Positions 13,955 to 23,622 of a stretch of DNA of 51,448 nt are shown one piece after another (the first letter of the stretch is position 1; each line of letters begins with the position of its first letter). Both the position numbers and the translations under genes were made by a program. This DNA is from an uncultured Candidatus Saccharibacteria bacterium (lineage in GTDB: Bacteria > Patescibacteriota > Saccharimonadia > Saccharimonadales > Saccharimonadaceae), in contig CAMVFY010000002.1 of the NCBI GenBank assembly GCA_947166895.1, positions 1 through 51,448 on the forward strand, in the 5' to 3' direction. The notes under the pieces are model-generated. The model saw only the letters and a list, made by a program, of their open reading frames with translations, ran no database searches and was not told the origin of the DNA.

Positions 13955-16806
13955 GGAGCTTTTGGAAAGTAACAATTTCTTTAACCACCGCTCTACTCAG
14001 CCTGATTTTAGGCAGTCAGGCGGTTTTTGCTGAAGAAGAAATCACTATTTCCTTGTCGCCAGACAGCGCAACGTTATCACTGTTGCCCGGTAATTTTGGC
14101 TTCGTTAACCAGACCATATCCGTATCAAGTACCAGCTTAGCGGGTTACAACATCAAACTACGGACATTGAGCGCATCGCTTGTCCACCAAGACGACGAAA
14201 CTTTGTCTATCCCCACCTTTAGTTTGCCAGAAGGAGCTAGTTCACTGCCGGCCGAAAGCACGGGCTACGGCTATGGATATAGCATCGATAGCGGACAAAA
14301 TTATTATCCTGCGCCAGGACCTAACACTAGTGGCAAACAAATTTTTAAAACAAACGAACCGGGACAATATCAGCACACTATAACCTTTGGAGCAAAAGTG
14401 CCCACCAACACAATTTCCGGTATTTATAGTAATACATTCATATTTTTCGTAGTTGCCAACCTCGATCCATGCCCTGCTAACAGTATTTGCTATTACGGTA
14501 ACAACGACGACGGAACTGGGACGATGGCTAATCAACCGGCCAGCTCAAACACGGAAGTTACACTCATGGCCTCCAATTATTCCCGCCTAGGTTACGGTTT
14601 TGTCGGTTGGAACACTGAGCTAGATGGCTCAGGTACCACTTACGGCCCCAGTCAGACCATCGAAACCGATGATTTATCCGCGGTCGGCCTGCAACTATAT
14701 GCAAAGTGGATACCTTCTTCTGGAAATCTTCAACTTTGGCACGGATGCGAGTCTATGAATATAGGCGATATTACCGCACTCACCGATGCTAGAGATGGGA
14801 GTACCTATGCAGTCGCAAAATATCCTGATGAACAATGTTGGATGATGGAAAATTTACGTCTTGATCTTTCCGATCCCAAAATTGAAATTAGCGCAATTAA
14901 TACGAACAACCCTACGGCTACATTCACAACCGCCGTGAACACTCACCCGTCTTCGACTAATAGCTTCTGCACCGCCAATGGCTCAGGCTGCGCGGATCAA
15001 ATTCTGTTTAATACGAACAACACCAACCGTAGCTTGACGGCAGCTTATGACACTAATGATACTAGCAGTTCTTGGTATTCATACGGTAATTATTATAATT
15101 GGTACACTGCAACTGCGGGTAACGGTACTTACGCTATGTCAATTGGCGGATCTGCAACGGACGGCGATCTTTGTCCTGCCGGGTGGCGTTTACCAACTGG
15201 CTATGGCAGCAACGGAGATCTTTCTCAACTTGATAAAAAATTGGGTGGTACGGGTATCAATCAAGAAAGCGGTAATGCTGGTATTGCCGCATCTAAACGT
15301 TGGCGCAGCTTCCCGCTTAATTATATTTATAGTGGCGAGCAAAACGGGGCGTCTGCCTATAATCGCAACGTATCTGGAAGCTACAATACCTCAAATACAA
15401 CCAATAACCAACGTTCGGTGAACCTTTGGGTAAGGCCAAGCGCAGTTAATGTTTTATCTAATTCCACCCTCAAAACTCGTGGTCAAACCATTCGCTGCGT
15501 AGCCAAGGAACACTATTCTGCAACTGGTAATATCCATTATGACGGCAATGGTGGCGTCGGTACAATGGCGGACGCAGAAAATGTGGATCTAGCAACCGCA
15601 ACGGCGGCAAATAATGAATTTACCAAACCAAATTCTGTCTTTGTGAGTTGGAACACAAAGGCGAACGGTTCCGGTATAACTGTTGCTGAGGGTGGGTTGG
15701 TTGTAAACGCCGCTAGCGAAATGGGGATCACCGAAGGTGAAACGCTGACTCTTTACGCTATTTGGAAGTCGGTTTACAGAATCATATATGCCGGGAACAA
15801 CGCTGATGCTGGAGCTATGACCGTCTCTCACGATGATGTCACTGGGGATGTGGGTCTAATTGCCCCCAATTTTTCGCGGGTCGGCTACGGTTTTGCTGGG
15901 TGGAGTCTTGATCCTAATGCCGGGACCAAAATACAAAATCACGAAACGGTTACGGTTTATGGGCCCAATCAGGTTATTCGTCTAGACAGCGCGTTCCTCG
16001 CTGCCGCTGACGCGAACAATAATATTTCTCTATACGCCACCTGGCTACCTGCCGATACGACTTACACCTTGCAAACTTTTGATTCAACGCAATGCAATGC
16101 TATGGCCACCAACGATATTCTTGCCCTCACTGATGAACGTGACAACAACACTTATGCGGTAGCAAAATTGGCCGACGGCAATTGTTGGATGGTTGAAAAT
16201 TTACGGCTTAATCCCTCTACGACGGCGTTTACTAGTGTAAATACCAATAATCCTACTGCAAGTTTTATTAACGAAGCAGCGCAATCGAGCGACTCCAACA
16301 CACTTTGTAACACCAATGATAGTGCCTGCATTGATCAAGTTCTCTTTAACGGAAATAATATCAATCGGGCACTTAATGCATCGCCTACTAGCAACAATGC
16401 AAACTCCTGGTATGGTTACGGTATGATGTATGGCTGGTACACTGCCACTTCGGGTAATGGCACTTTCGCAATGACTAGCGGCAATGTTGTTGGCGACATT
16501 TGTCCGGCTGGCTGGCGTCTGCCCATCGGTGGGAACTCTGGCGAATTTGTCTCCTTGAACTCAGCCCTCAATAACGCTTCATCAAGTACGGATGCTGGAT
16601 TACTAAAATTCCCAGGCAACTTTATCTATTCTGGAGACTACAATTTTAATAAGCCCGGTGGCAGGGGCACCTACGGACGTTACTGGAGCGCAACCCCCAA
16701 CGGTCAAAATAATGCGTACCGACTAGGTGTTGCTCCGGGCGGAGCTACCCCAGCTGGCTCTTGGAATAAATGGGACGCCTTCGCTGTCCGCTGCATCCTA
16801 AAATAA
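13951..16806 (+). CDS. Large secreted protein with InlB-type repeats and FISUMP domains
   Basis: About 951 aa. A signal peptide (VRSFWKVTISLTTALL... ending near SQAVFA before EEE) directs export. Next comes a beta-rich domain, then two copies of an arrangement of (a) Listeria-Bacteroides/InlB-type B repeats (GYGFVGWNTELDGSG...LYAKW; GYGFAGWSLDPNAGT) and (b) a Fibrobacter succinogenes major-paralogue (FISUMP) domain, recognised by CWMMENLRLDLS and LCPAGWRLPTG in the first and CWMVENLRLNPS and ICPAGWRLPIG in the second. Paired cysteines suggest disulfides. There is no C-terminal membrane helix or sorting signal, so it is either released or held by its repeats. Start: GTG at 13951 chosen because the signal peptide follows at once; GTG 13936 is an alternative. 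Function unknown; surface attachment or host contact is plausible. Confidence 0.85.
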   Translation: MRSFWKVTISLTTALLSLILGSQAVFAEEEITISLSPDSATLSLLPGNFGFVNQTISVSSTSLAGYNIKLRTLSASLVHQDDETLSIPTFSLPEGASSLPAESTGYGYGYSIDSGQNYYPAPGPNTSGKQIFKTNEPGQYQHTITFGAKVPTNTISGIYSNTFIFFVVANLDPCPANSICYYGNNDDGTGTMANQPASSNTEVTLMASNYSRLGYGFVGWNTELDGSGTTYGPSQTIETDDLSAVGLQLYAKWIPSSGNLQLWHGCESMNIGDITALTDARDGSTYAVAKYPDEQCWMMENLRLDLSDPKIEISAINTNNPTATFTTAVNTHPSSTNSFCTANGSGCADQILFNTNNTNRSLTAAYDTNDTSSSWYSYGNYYNWYTATAGNGTYAMSIGGSATDGDLCPAGWRLPTGYGSNGDLSQLDKKLGGTGINQESGNAGIAASKRWRSFPLNYIYSGEQNGASAYNRNVSGSYNTSNTTNNQRSVNLWVRPSAVNVLSNSTLKTRGQTIRCVAKEHYSATGNIHYDGNGGVGTMADAENVDLATATAANNEFTKPNSVFVSWNTKANGSGITVAEGGLVVNAASEMGITEGETLTLYAIWKSVYRIIYAGNNADAGAMTVSHDDVTGDVGLIAPNFSRVGYGFAGWSLDPNAGTKIQNHETVTVYGPNQVIRLDSAFLAAADANNNISLYATWLPADTTYTLQTFDSTQCNAMATNDILALTDERDNNTYAVAKLADGNCWMVENLRLNPSTTAFTSVNTNNPTASFINEAAQSSDSNTLCNTNDSACIDQVLFNGNNINRALNASPTSNNANSWYGYGMMYGWYTATSGNGTFAMTSGNVVGDICPAGWRLPIGGNSGEFVSLNSALNNASSSTDAGLLKFPGNFIYSGDYNFNKPGGRGTYGRYWSATPNGQNNAYRLGVAPGGATPAGSWNKWDAFAVRCILK

Positions 16807-16854
16807 TAGAGAAAAACTAGACAAATAAGCAAAAGTGTGATATAATATAAAGAT

Positions 16855-17073
16855 ATGACAAAATACTTAGTGACGGTCAAGCCTGGCTCTAGTCAAGAAA
16901 AAATTATCGAAACCACCCCGAACGAACTCGTCGTATATCTCCGAGCCAAACCTCACGATGGCGAAGCCAACGAGGCACTCATTAAGGCTGTCTCGAAAAA
17001 CTTTGGAGTACCCAAAACTAGCATCAAAATTTCGCGAGGTCAAAAATCTCGTATCAAGACCATCGAATTTTAG
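16855..17073 (+). CDS. DUF167 (YggU-family) protein
   Basis: 72 aa matching the DUF167 family: the alternating strand pattern, KPGSSQEKI, then AKPHDGEANEALIKAVS and SRGQKSRIKTI. The fold is known but the function is not. The ATG lies 8 nt after TGATATAAT (leaderless). The last 4 bp overlap the 3' end of lysS on the opposite strand (convergent). Confidence 0.9.
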   Translation: MTKYLVTVKPGSSQEKIIETTPNELVVYLRAKPHDGEANEALIKAVSKNFGVPKTSIKISRGQKSRIKTIEF

Positions 17074-18545
17074 TCAAGCCGTTTCATCGTCGGGAACGGT
17101 ACTGCTTCCCTGCCCGGCACACCTTCAAGAAGCCAGAAATTTCGCTCAGAATTACCCCAACCACAAGCTGGAGGCATGCCATATTCAAGCATTTCAACAA
17201 AATCACGATCTAACATTTGCGCCTCATTGTCGCCAGCATCCCGTGCGGCTTGCTGTTCCTCAAAGCGCTCTAACTGATCGAGTGGATCGTTCAACTCTGA
17301 AAAACCGTTACCCATTTCGGTTCCGGCAATCACTGGATGGAATCTTTCCGTCACCAAAGGATTGGCAGCAGATTTTTTAGCTAGCGGAGACAGGCTGAGT
17401 GGTTCTTCAATTACCCAGTACGGGCCTGCTGACGTTTTACGGATTAATTTCCATACGTCATCTATCAGATGTGGTGTCGTGGTGTTTTTTAGCTTTTGCA
17501 CGAACTCATCGCGCTTTAAGTCCTTGGCATCCCAGTTCTCCATCAGGATGTTTATTAGTTGCTCTCGGTCCGGGTTGAATACGTCTACGTTGTATTTTTC
17601 GCGCAATAAATCAGCATACTTATAACGTGGCCATTCTTGGTCAAGATCAATTTCAAACCCACCCACGTTAAATTTCAAAGTTCCCCAAGTCTCCATTGCC
17701 ACATACTTCATCATTTCCTCATAAAATCGCATGCCGTCTTCGTAGTTCTCGTAAGCTGCATAAGCCTCGAATGCGATATGTTCTGGCAAATGTTCATCAT
17801 CTACTCCTTCATTTCGGAAGCGTGGGCCAATATCGTACACTTTTTCAAAACCGCCGCCAAGTAAACGCTTCAATGGTAGCTCATGCGAGATTCGTAAGTA
17901 AAAATCTTCATCCAGAGCATCCATGTGTGTTACAAATGGATTAGCATCAGCTCCGCCCGTCGTGTGCTCAAGCACCGGGATATTTATCTCGATAAACCCA
18001 TGCTTATTCATAAAATCTCGCGTTGCCTGCCAAAATTTGGATCGTCGCACCAACCGCTCACGTACTTCTGGATTCACATTCATGTCGACGTAACGTCGGC
18101 GATAACGTTCTTCCTTATTTGTGAATTTTTCCGGCAATGGCCTTAGTGATTTTGTAAGTAGACGCACGTAATTTGCAAACACCGAAATCTCTCCCGTTTG
18201 CGATTTGTCGACTACACCAGTCGCCTCAATGAAATCTCCCACATCTAAAAGTTTAATTTCTTTTGCGCCGAATTTTCCTTCAGGAGTTTCACCTTCGGCC
18301 TTCATAAAAATCTGTACTTCGCCAAAATAATCACGCAGTTTAATAAAAACAAGCTTGCCAAATGAACGGATGGCAACAATTCTTCCTGCTATCGTTACTT
18401 CCTGGCCCCGCTTTTCATCAAAATGATTTGTGATATCAGAAATTCTAGTATTACGATTAGATTTTGCCGGATACGGATCAACTCCGCGTTCGCGAATCTC
18501 TGTTAGTTTTCTTAGTCTTTCGTTGCGATAATCTTCAAGTAACAT
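17070..18545 (-). CDS. lysS: Lysyl-tRNA synthetase, class II
   Basis: Charges tRNA(Lys) with lysine. The 491-aa product has the N-terminal OB-fold anticodon-binding domain (VTIAGRIVAIRSFGKLVFI...), class II motif 1, motif 2 (RFRNEGVDDEHLPEH) and a C-terminal motif 3 ending GWGNSER; motif 3 normally reads GxGxDRL, so the C terminus is modified here (GNSERNFWLLEGV). A sequencing-independent cause cannot be told from the sequence. The ATG lies 7 nt after TGATATAAT, and this promoter runs into the 3' end of greA. Confidence 0.96.
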   Translation of the reverse strand: MLLEDYRNERLRKLTEIRERGVDPYPAKSNRNTRISDITNHFDEKRGQEVTIAGRIVAIRSFGKLVFIKLRDYFGEVQIFMKAEGETPEGKFGAKEIKLLDVGDFIEATGVVDKSQTGEISVFANYVRLLTKSLRPLPEKFTNKEERYRRRYVDMNVNPEVRERLVRRSKFWQATRDFMNKHGFIEINIPVLEHTTGGADANPFVTHMDALDEDFYLRISHELPLKRLLGGGFEKVYDIGPRFRNEGVDDEHLPEHIAFEAYAAYENYEDGMRFYEEMMKYVAMETWGTLKFNVGGFEIDLDQEWPRYKYADLLREKYNVDVFNPDREQLINILMENWDAKDLKRDEFVQKLKNTTTPHLIDDVWKLIRKTSAGPYWVIEEPLSLSPLAKKSAANPLVTERFHPVIAGTEMGNGFSELNDPLDQLERFEEQQAARDAGDNEAQMLDRDFVEMLEYGMPPACGWGNSERNFWLLEGVPGREAVPFPTMKRLD

Positions 18546-18563
18546 AATTCATATTATATCATG

Positions 18564-19010
18564 TTACTTGATTTCAACAATCTTAACCTTTTTTCCGTTA
18601 AAATCAAATTCCTCACCGGCTTTTCGTCCTAGTAATGCCTTGCCAATTGGGGATTCGTTCGAAATTTTTCCTTCTAGCGGATTCGCCTCAGTCGGTCCAA
18701 CTAAAGTATACGTAACTTTGCGGCCATCCATATCTAAATTAATGCATGTTCCAAGGTCAACTTTGTCCTTTTTACCACCGCGAATAATTTTTGCGTTTTT
18801 TAGTATATCTTGTATCTCTAAAATTCGTCCCTCAGCCATCTTTTGTTCGTTGCGAGCCGATGAATACTCCTCATTTTCGGATAAGTCACCAAAAGCTCGA
18901 GCCGTGGCAATCTTCTCCGCCATCGCTGGCCGACTTTTTATTAAGCTATCTAGCTCTTGCTCTAGTTCCTTTTTGCCTTCGGATGTCAAACTAATACTTT
19001 TTCTAATCAT
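18564..19010 (-). CDS. greA: Transcription elongation factor GreA
   Basis: GreA inserts its coiled coil into the RNA polymerase secondary channel and stimulates cleavage of backtracked RNA. The 148-aa protein has the N-terminal coiled coil with the acidic tip (ARAFGDLSENEEYSSAR, carrying the D/E pair that acts at the active site) and the FKBP-like C-terminal domain (SPIGKALLGRKAGEEF). It is about 10 residues shorter than the E. coli protein. AGGAG precedes the ATG, and a TTGACT-N17-TAAACT promoter lies upstream. Confidence 0.97.
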   Translation of the reverse strand: MIRKSISLTSEGKKELEQELDSLIKSRPAMAEKIATARAFGDLSENEEYSSARNEQKMAEGRILEIQDILKNAKIIRGGKKDKVDLGTCINLDMDGRKVTYTLVGPTEANPLEGKISNESPIGKALLGRKAGEEFDFNGKKVKIVEIK

Positions 19011-19040
19011 AAAACTCCTACGTTTAGTAGTTCTTACAAG

Positions 19041-19069
19041 AGTTTACTTGAAAACTGCGCACTAGTCAA
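19041..19069 (-). promoter_or_regulatory. greA promoter
   Basis: On the minus strand TTGACT (19064-19069) and TAAACT (19041-19046) are 17 bp apart. It gives a short 5' UTR with an AGGAG ribosome-binding site before greA, in contrast to the leaderless neighbours lysS and proS. Confidence 0.65.
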
Positions 19070-19085
19070 CCCCCCGTTTTAAGAA

Positions 19086-20303
19086 CTACAAATCTGAAAT
19101 TTTAATGAGTTCTGTTTTGCCGGTCTGTCGGCTAGTTAGTTCGGCTGCGTTCTCGGCTAATGTTTTGTCGGAAAAAACTATACGATATGGTAACCCAATT
19201 AACTCTGAATCTGCAAATTTTTCGCCTGGCCGTACATCACGGTCGTCGTAGAATGTTTCATGCTCATGGCTAGCATAAAACTTCTCTGCTGCCTGCACTC
19301 CATTTTCACCGATGCCAACCAAATAATATTTAAATGGCGCAACTGATTCCGGCCACACTAACCCTTTTTCATCGGCGAATTTTTCCGCAATTACGCCCAT
19401 AAGTCGCGACACGCCAATCCCATAGCAACCCATATAGACAGTTTTTTGAGAGTTTTCTTCATCAATGTATTTTAGGCCAAGTGGTTCAGAGTATTTAAAC
19501 TTTAACTTAAAAATGTTTCCCACCTCGGCCGCCGTAGTCTCGCTGAGCTCCTTACGCGATACTCCAAGGTCCCTCAAAACTTCTTCGTTAAGGACTTCCT
19601 TGTTGAGAACTATCGACTTATCTGCATTGTAATAAACGGTGTCTTCCCCGACCGGTAAAAAAGTCTGGAATTCGTGCGAGTATTTAGAAAAGATTCCGCC
19701 CGAAGCGAAGGTTTCAAAAGTTGAGTCGCCAATTCCAAGTCTTGCAAAAATACGCCTGTACGCATTTTCAACTTCTGCGTAAAAACGATCTAAATCTGCC
19801 TCTGAAGCGTGAAAGCTATACAAGTCTTTCATCAAAAATTCACGTCCGCGCAGAATGCCTGACTTCGCCCGAAGCTCATTGCGAAACTTCGTCTGGAACT
19901 GATAAATATAAAGCGGCAAATCCCGATAGCTCGAAACATACGATTTTAATAATTCTGTGATAGGCTCTTCGTGTGTCGGAGCCAACCCTAAAACCCCACC
20001 AGACGAAAGCTCGGTCTTAAACCAAATATCAACCTCTTGGTCGCTAAATCGCCCCGTTTTTTCCCACGGTTCCGGATTTTGTAAAGAGGACATCAAAACT
20101 TCCTCACATCCAAGTTTATTAAGCTCATCGCGGATTATGTTTTTGATGTTTTCGATCACTTTAAGTCCCAGTGGTAAATAATCGTAAACCCCTGCCATTT
20201 CCTTATGAATATACCCCGCCCTTGTTAGCAAGGCGCCATTTCGCGCTATCTCGTCTTTTGGCGCTCCCCTCAAAGTCTTTAAAAAAGTTTTCGAAAATCT
20301 CAT
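19086..20303 (-). CDS. proS: Prolyl-tRNA synthetase, short bacterial form
   Basis: Charges tRNA(Pro). The 405-aa protein has the class II catalytic core (KEMAGVYDYLPLG, PTHEEPITEL, motif 2 TKFRNELRAKSGILRGREF, motif 3 CYGIGVSRLMG) and the C-terminal anticodon-binding domain (FYDDRDVRPGEKF). It lacks the ~180-residue editing (INS) insertion of E. coli ProS, so cis-editing of Ala-tRNA(Pro) is not expected from this protein. The ATG lies 7 nt after TGGTATAAT (leaderless). Confidence 0.96.
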   Translation of the reverse strand: MRFSKTFLKTLRGAPKDEIARNGALLTRAGYIHKEMAGVYDYLPLGLKVIENIKNIIRDELNKLGCEEVLMSSLQNPEPWEKTGRFSDQEVDIWFKTELSSGGVLGLAPTHEEPITELLKSYVSSYRDLPLYIYQFQTKFRNELRAKSGILRGREFLMKDLYSFHASEADLDRFYAEVENAYRRIFARLGIGDSTFETFASGGIFSKYSHEFQTFLPVGEDTVYYNADKSIVLNKEVLNEEVLRDLGVSRKELSETTAAEVGNIFKLKFKYSEPLGLKYIDEENSQKTVYMGCYGIGVSRLMGVIAEKFADEKGLVWPESVAPFKYYLVGIGENGVQAAEKFYASHEHETFYDDRDVRPGEKFADSELIGLPYRIVFSDKTLAENAAELTSRQTGKTELIKISDL

Positions 20304-20311
20304 GGATACTA

Positions 20312-21064
20312 TTATACCATACCGAGCACAAACAACAGATAAAAAGCCACCCCGTTCTTAATCATATGTAGTAAAATTCCAGAGTAAATCGTCCCAGTTA
20401 TTTCTCGAAGCCCGCATAAAATCACCGACATCGCAAACACATTTACTCCTACATTCCACTGAAAATGCACGACACCAAATAGTAAAGAAACTAAAAATAT
20501 CGAAATCACCATCGAAATATTATTTGAGGTTTTTTCTGATAATTTACTACGAATTTTGCCATATAGCCAACCCCGGAATATAATCTCTTCGGCAATCGGA
20601 GCAACGACGACCAACGTGATGAAAGCCACTATTCGATCAACACCCACCGCATACACGCTAAAACCAAGCTCTTGAGTTTCGGTGGCATTAAACCACGGGA
20701 ATAAGCTAAAAATTGCCGTTAGGCCAGCCGCTAATAATAGGTAGGCAATAAACCCAACAGGAGCCAGTCCAATATCGGTCCATGTTGGAAAATTTTTCAA
20801 ACCTAGCTCGGATCGGTTGGTTTTATACTTTATATTCGGTATCAATATAACTAATACCATTGCGACCGTATAGGATAGGGCCGAATAAACCGCCGTCCAG
20901 ACCGGCTGCACAAACTTTTCGGCACCCAATATGAGGACCATTGTTTTACCAATAATAAGCTGCGCTACGATTACAGATGTGACAACCCAAATCAACATAC
21001 CAAGTACGCCAAAAAAAACCCGGAGCCAGCTATTTTTTGGTATAATCCGACATATATTTTTCAT
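20312..21064 (-). CDS. CPBP-family intramembrane metalloprotease
   Basis: 250 aa with about seven membrane helices. The CPBP (ABI/CAAX protease-like) motifs are present: APIAEEIIFRGWLYG gives EExxxR and FGVVHFQWNVGVN gives FxxxH and HxxxN. Members cleave within the membrane or process peptides; the substrate cannot be told from sequence. The gene begins directly after the rseP stop (TAGATG), so the two membrane proteases are co-translated. Confidence 0.9.
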   Translation of the reverse strand: MKNICRIIPKNSWLRVFFGVLGMLIWVVTSVIVAQLIIGKTMVLILGAEKFVQPVWTAVYSALSYTVAMVLVILIPNIKYKTNRSELGLKNFPTWTDIGLAPVGFIAYLLLAAGLTAIFSLFPWFNATETQELGFSVYAVGVDRIVAFITLVVVAPIAEEIIFRGWLYGKIRSKLSEKTSNNISMVISIFLVSLLFGVVHFQWNVGVNVFAMSVILCGLREITGTIYSGILLHMIKNGVAFYLLFVLGMV

Positions 21065-22333
21065 CTATTGCACTATCCTTACGATATCCAAAATCGTTAC
21101 AATAAAGAATATTGCAAGAAGCACAATCAAAGCCCGTGATACAATTTTTTCCTCTACCTCTTTAGTGAGTTTCCTTTTGCGTAGTTTATAAATTGCGATA
21201 AGTAGCCATCTTCCACCATCCAAAGCTGGGATTGGCAGTACGTTCATGCAAGCCAAAGAAACTGAGATAAGCGCTGCAAGAAAAGCAAGATTTGTTGGCC
21301 CGGCCGAAGTAAAGGTTGGAAACAGTACCCCAATTATTCCAACTGGTCCGGACACAGAGTCGCCAACCGCCGATATGGCCTCCTGCCCATTTTCACGCAC
21401 TCCCGCATCAAAACTAAACTGTGCACCGACTCCAGAAACTAAATTCCAAAGCATAATCCCAACCCCCTTAAACGTTTCGCCAGTCAGTTGCAGGGTTAAT
21501 CCTGCTCCCACAATCGGTGCTGACCAGGTCGAATAAGACAGTGATTGAGTAGTTGCCATGGAAACACCGAGTAGGTAATCCGCACCCTTTCCATTTAGTT
21601 CGACCGTAAACTCTTCGTTTGTATCACAATTACATCCCTCTTCGCCACGACGGTAGATTTTATAAGTTACTTCTTCCCCAGCATGTTTATCGTTATAATC
21701 CATAATTTCACTGGCACGCAAGAATTCATTCCCATCCACCGCTACGATATAGTCACCACTTTGTATCCCGGCTCGTGCGGCTGGGGAATCTTCTGCCACC
21801 GTCACAACTTCCACAGGGGTAGACTCTGTCCTAGTATCTATTGGCAACCTAAACTGCCCGTCTAAGAATTCTGGCATTCCCGTCCAAGCTAACACTGTAA
21901 AAATTACAAACGCTGTCAGCCAGTTCATAGCTACGCCGGCAAATAATATTTTAGTCTTAGACCAAAAACTAGCCTTGCCGAACGTTCCTTTCCTCTCATC
22001 TTCAGCCGATTCGCCGTCCATCTGGCAAAAGCCACCAATCGGCAACCAATTCAGACTAAAAACCATCCCTTTTTGAGCAAATTCCCTGTCTTTACCGTCT
22101 GAATATACGACTTTTGAAACCTTGGCCTCCTGCCACTCGCTTCTGCGTAGTCGTCGCCATTTACCGGTTTTTTCGTCCTTAATCCAGGCGATGGCTCGCG
22201 GTGGAAATCCGATACCGAATTCTAATACATTTACACCGTTTCGTCTTGCTGCTAAAAAATGCCCAAACTCATGCAAGACTACCAACGTCATCAATACCAA
22301 CAGACCAACAACAACTCCGATAAATATATCCAT
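21065..22333 (-). CDS. rseP: Site-2-type zinc metalloprotease RseP
   Basis: Intramembrane protease that cuts membrane-bound anti-sigma factors or signal-peptide remnants. The 422-aa protein has the zinc motif HEFGH (residues 21-25) in the first helix, one PDZ domain (DSPAARAGIQSGDYIVAVDG), and the second catalytic motif NVLPIPALDGG near the C terminus. A Cys pair (EGCNC) in the extracytoplasmic part is unusual. The ATG lies 7 nt after TGATATAAT (leaderless). Confidence 0.95.
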   Translation of the reverse strand: MDIFIGVVVGLLVLMTLVVLHEFGHFLAARRNGVNVLEFGIGFPPRAIAWIKDEKTGKWRRLRRSEWQEAKVSKVVYSDGKDREFAQKGMVFSLNWLPIGGFCQMDGESAEDERKGTFGKASFWSKTKILFAGVAMNWLTAFVIFTVLAWTGMPEFLDGQFRLPIDTRTESTPVEVVTVAEDSPAARAGIQSGDYIVAVDGNEFLRASEIMDYNDKHAGEEVTYKIYRRGEEGCNCDTNEEFTVELNGKGADYLLGVSMATTQSLSYSTWSAPIVGAGLTLQLTGETFKGVGIMLWNLVSGVGAQFSFDAGVRENGQEAISAVGDSVSGPVGIIGVLFPTFTSAGPTNLAFLAALISVSLACMNVLPIPALDGGRWLLIAIYKLRKRKLTKEVEEKIVSRALIVLLAIFFIVTILDIVRIVQ

Positions 22334-22349
22334 AAACTAAATTATATCA

Positions 22350-23021
22350 CTATTTGCCGAATCTTCGGTTACGTTTATTGTATTCTTTTAAGATTTCTTT
22401 AATGTCATCGCCGGTCATTTCGGGGAAGTATTTTTTCATAAACAAAAATTCTGCATAAGCAGCGCGCCACAACATGAACCCCGATATTCGTTCCTCGCCG
22501 GACGTCCTTACTACCATATCGACATCAGGCACTTCCGGCTTGTATAAATGTTTGCGAATAGTTTCAGGCGTGATTTCCTCACCGGCTTCAAGGGCCTTAT
22601 TTGCGGCATCGGAAATTTCCTGCTCTCCTCCATAATTGAAGCAAAAACATGCGGTAGTTCCAGTACACTCTTCGGTCATTTTTTCGGCCTTTTCAGCTAA
22701 TGATATCAATTTCGGGCTAACCTTTTTTTTGGAGCCCAAAATCAGCAATCGGACGTTGTTTTTGGCCATCTTTTCTGCCATTTTAATAATCATGGTTTCG
22801 GCCAATTTCATAATATGCGACACCTCCGCCTCGGCTCGCCCCCAGTTTTCAGTTGAAAAAACGTAAAACGTTACATAAGGTATGTTTAGTTTTGTTGCTG
22901 CTATAACTAAATCCTCGATAACCTTAAACCCACGAGTATGGCCCTCGATTTTTGGCAACCCCTGAGCTACCGCCCACCGTCGATTGCCATCTGCAATAAT
23001 TCCTAAATGTGTTAAGCTCAT
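22350..23021 (-). CDS. uppS: Isoprenyl (undecaprenyl) diphosphate synthase
   Basis: Cis-prenyltransferase making the C55-type lipid carrier needed for lipid II, the substrate of MurJ and the PBP. The 223-aa protein starts with GIIADGNRRWA (catalytic Asp11; most bacteria have MDGNGRWA) and has VFSTENWGRAE and the C-terminal VRTSGEERISGFMLWRAAYAE. The ATG overlaps the frr stop (ATGA), so frr-uppS is a coupled pair. Confidence 0.95.
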   Translation of the reverse strand: MSLTHLGIIADGNRRWAVAQGLPKIEGHTRGFKVIEDLVIAATKLNIPYVTFYVFSTENWGRAEAEVSHIMKLAETMIIKMAEKMAKNNVRLLILGSKKKVSPKLISLAEKAEKMTEECTGTTACFCFNYGGEQEISDAANKALEAGEEITPETIRKHLYKPEVPDVDMVVRTSGEERISGFMLWRAAYAEFLFMKKYFPEMTGDDIKEILKEYNKRNRRFGK

Positions 23022-23563
23022 ATTTTCATTATCTCGTCAGACTTAACTTTAAATTCGGCATCTATTTTGTCGCTAAATTCTTTGGTGAGCTCGTCTATTT
23101 CTTTTTCTGCTCGCTTCTTCACATCCTCGCTCATCTCGGCTGCAACTTTTATCGCCTTTCTTGCATCTTCGCGCACATTACGAAGTGCCACCTTTGCTTC
23201 TTCAACTTTGGCTGAGGCTGTTTTTACGATTTCTTTGCGCCGCTCTTCGGTAAGTGCCGGAATTGGCACCCGAATCACCCGCCCATCATCGGCTGGGTTA
23301 AGCCCTAAGGCTTGGTCGGCACGAATAGCCGCTGCGATGGCCTGAATATTTGATGGGTCAAAAGGAGTTACTACAAGGAGTGTTGCATCGGCGGCTGTAA
23401 TATTGGCTACCTGGTTTAACGGCATAAACTGACCATATACTTCAGCTTTGACTCCCGACAACATGTCTGGGTGTGCACGCCCTGTTCGTACTTTCTTCAT
23501 TTCATCCCTAAACCGCTCAACTACGCCTTCCATTTTCTTACGATCTTCTTTAGTGTCAAACAT
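23018..23563 (-). CDS. frr: Ribosome recycling factor
   Basis: Splits post-termination ribosomes together with EF-G. The 181 residues cover the usual three-helix bundle plus small domain: VRTGRAHPDMLSGV, VTPFDPSNIQAI, LNPADDGRVIRVPIPALTEERR. An AAGGAG site precedes the ATG, and a TGATATAAT -10 box lies directly after the tsf terminator, so frr has its own promoter. Confidence 0.97.
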   Translation of the reverse strand: MFDTKEDRKKMEGVVERFRDEMKKVRTGRAHPDMLSGVKAEVYGQFMPLNQVANITAADATLLVVTPFDPSNIQAIAAAIRADQALGLNPADDGRVIRVPIPALTEERRKEIVKTASAKVEEAKVALRNVREDARKAIKVAAEMSEDVKKRAEKEIDELTKEFSDKIDAEFKVKSDEIMKI

Positions 23564-23593
23564 AAAACTCCTTGTTTATACCGCTATTATATC

Positions 23594-23622
23594 AAAAAAT
23601 AGCCCCGCGGGGCTATTTTTTT
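23594..23622 (-). terminator. Terminator after tsf
   Basis: AAAAAATAGCCCCGCGGGGCTATTTTTT is a perfect stem with T-tracts on both sides, overlapping the last bases of tsf. On the minus strand it is followed at once by the frr -10 box, separating rpsB-tsf from frr-uppS. Confidence 0.85.
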
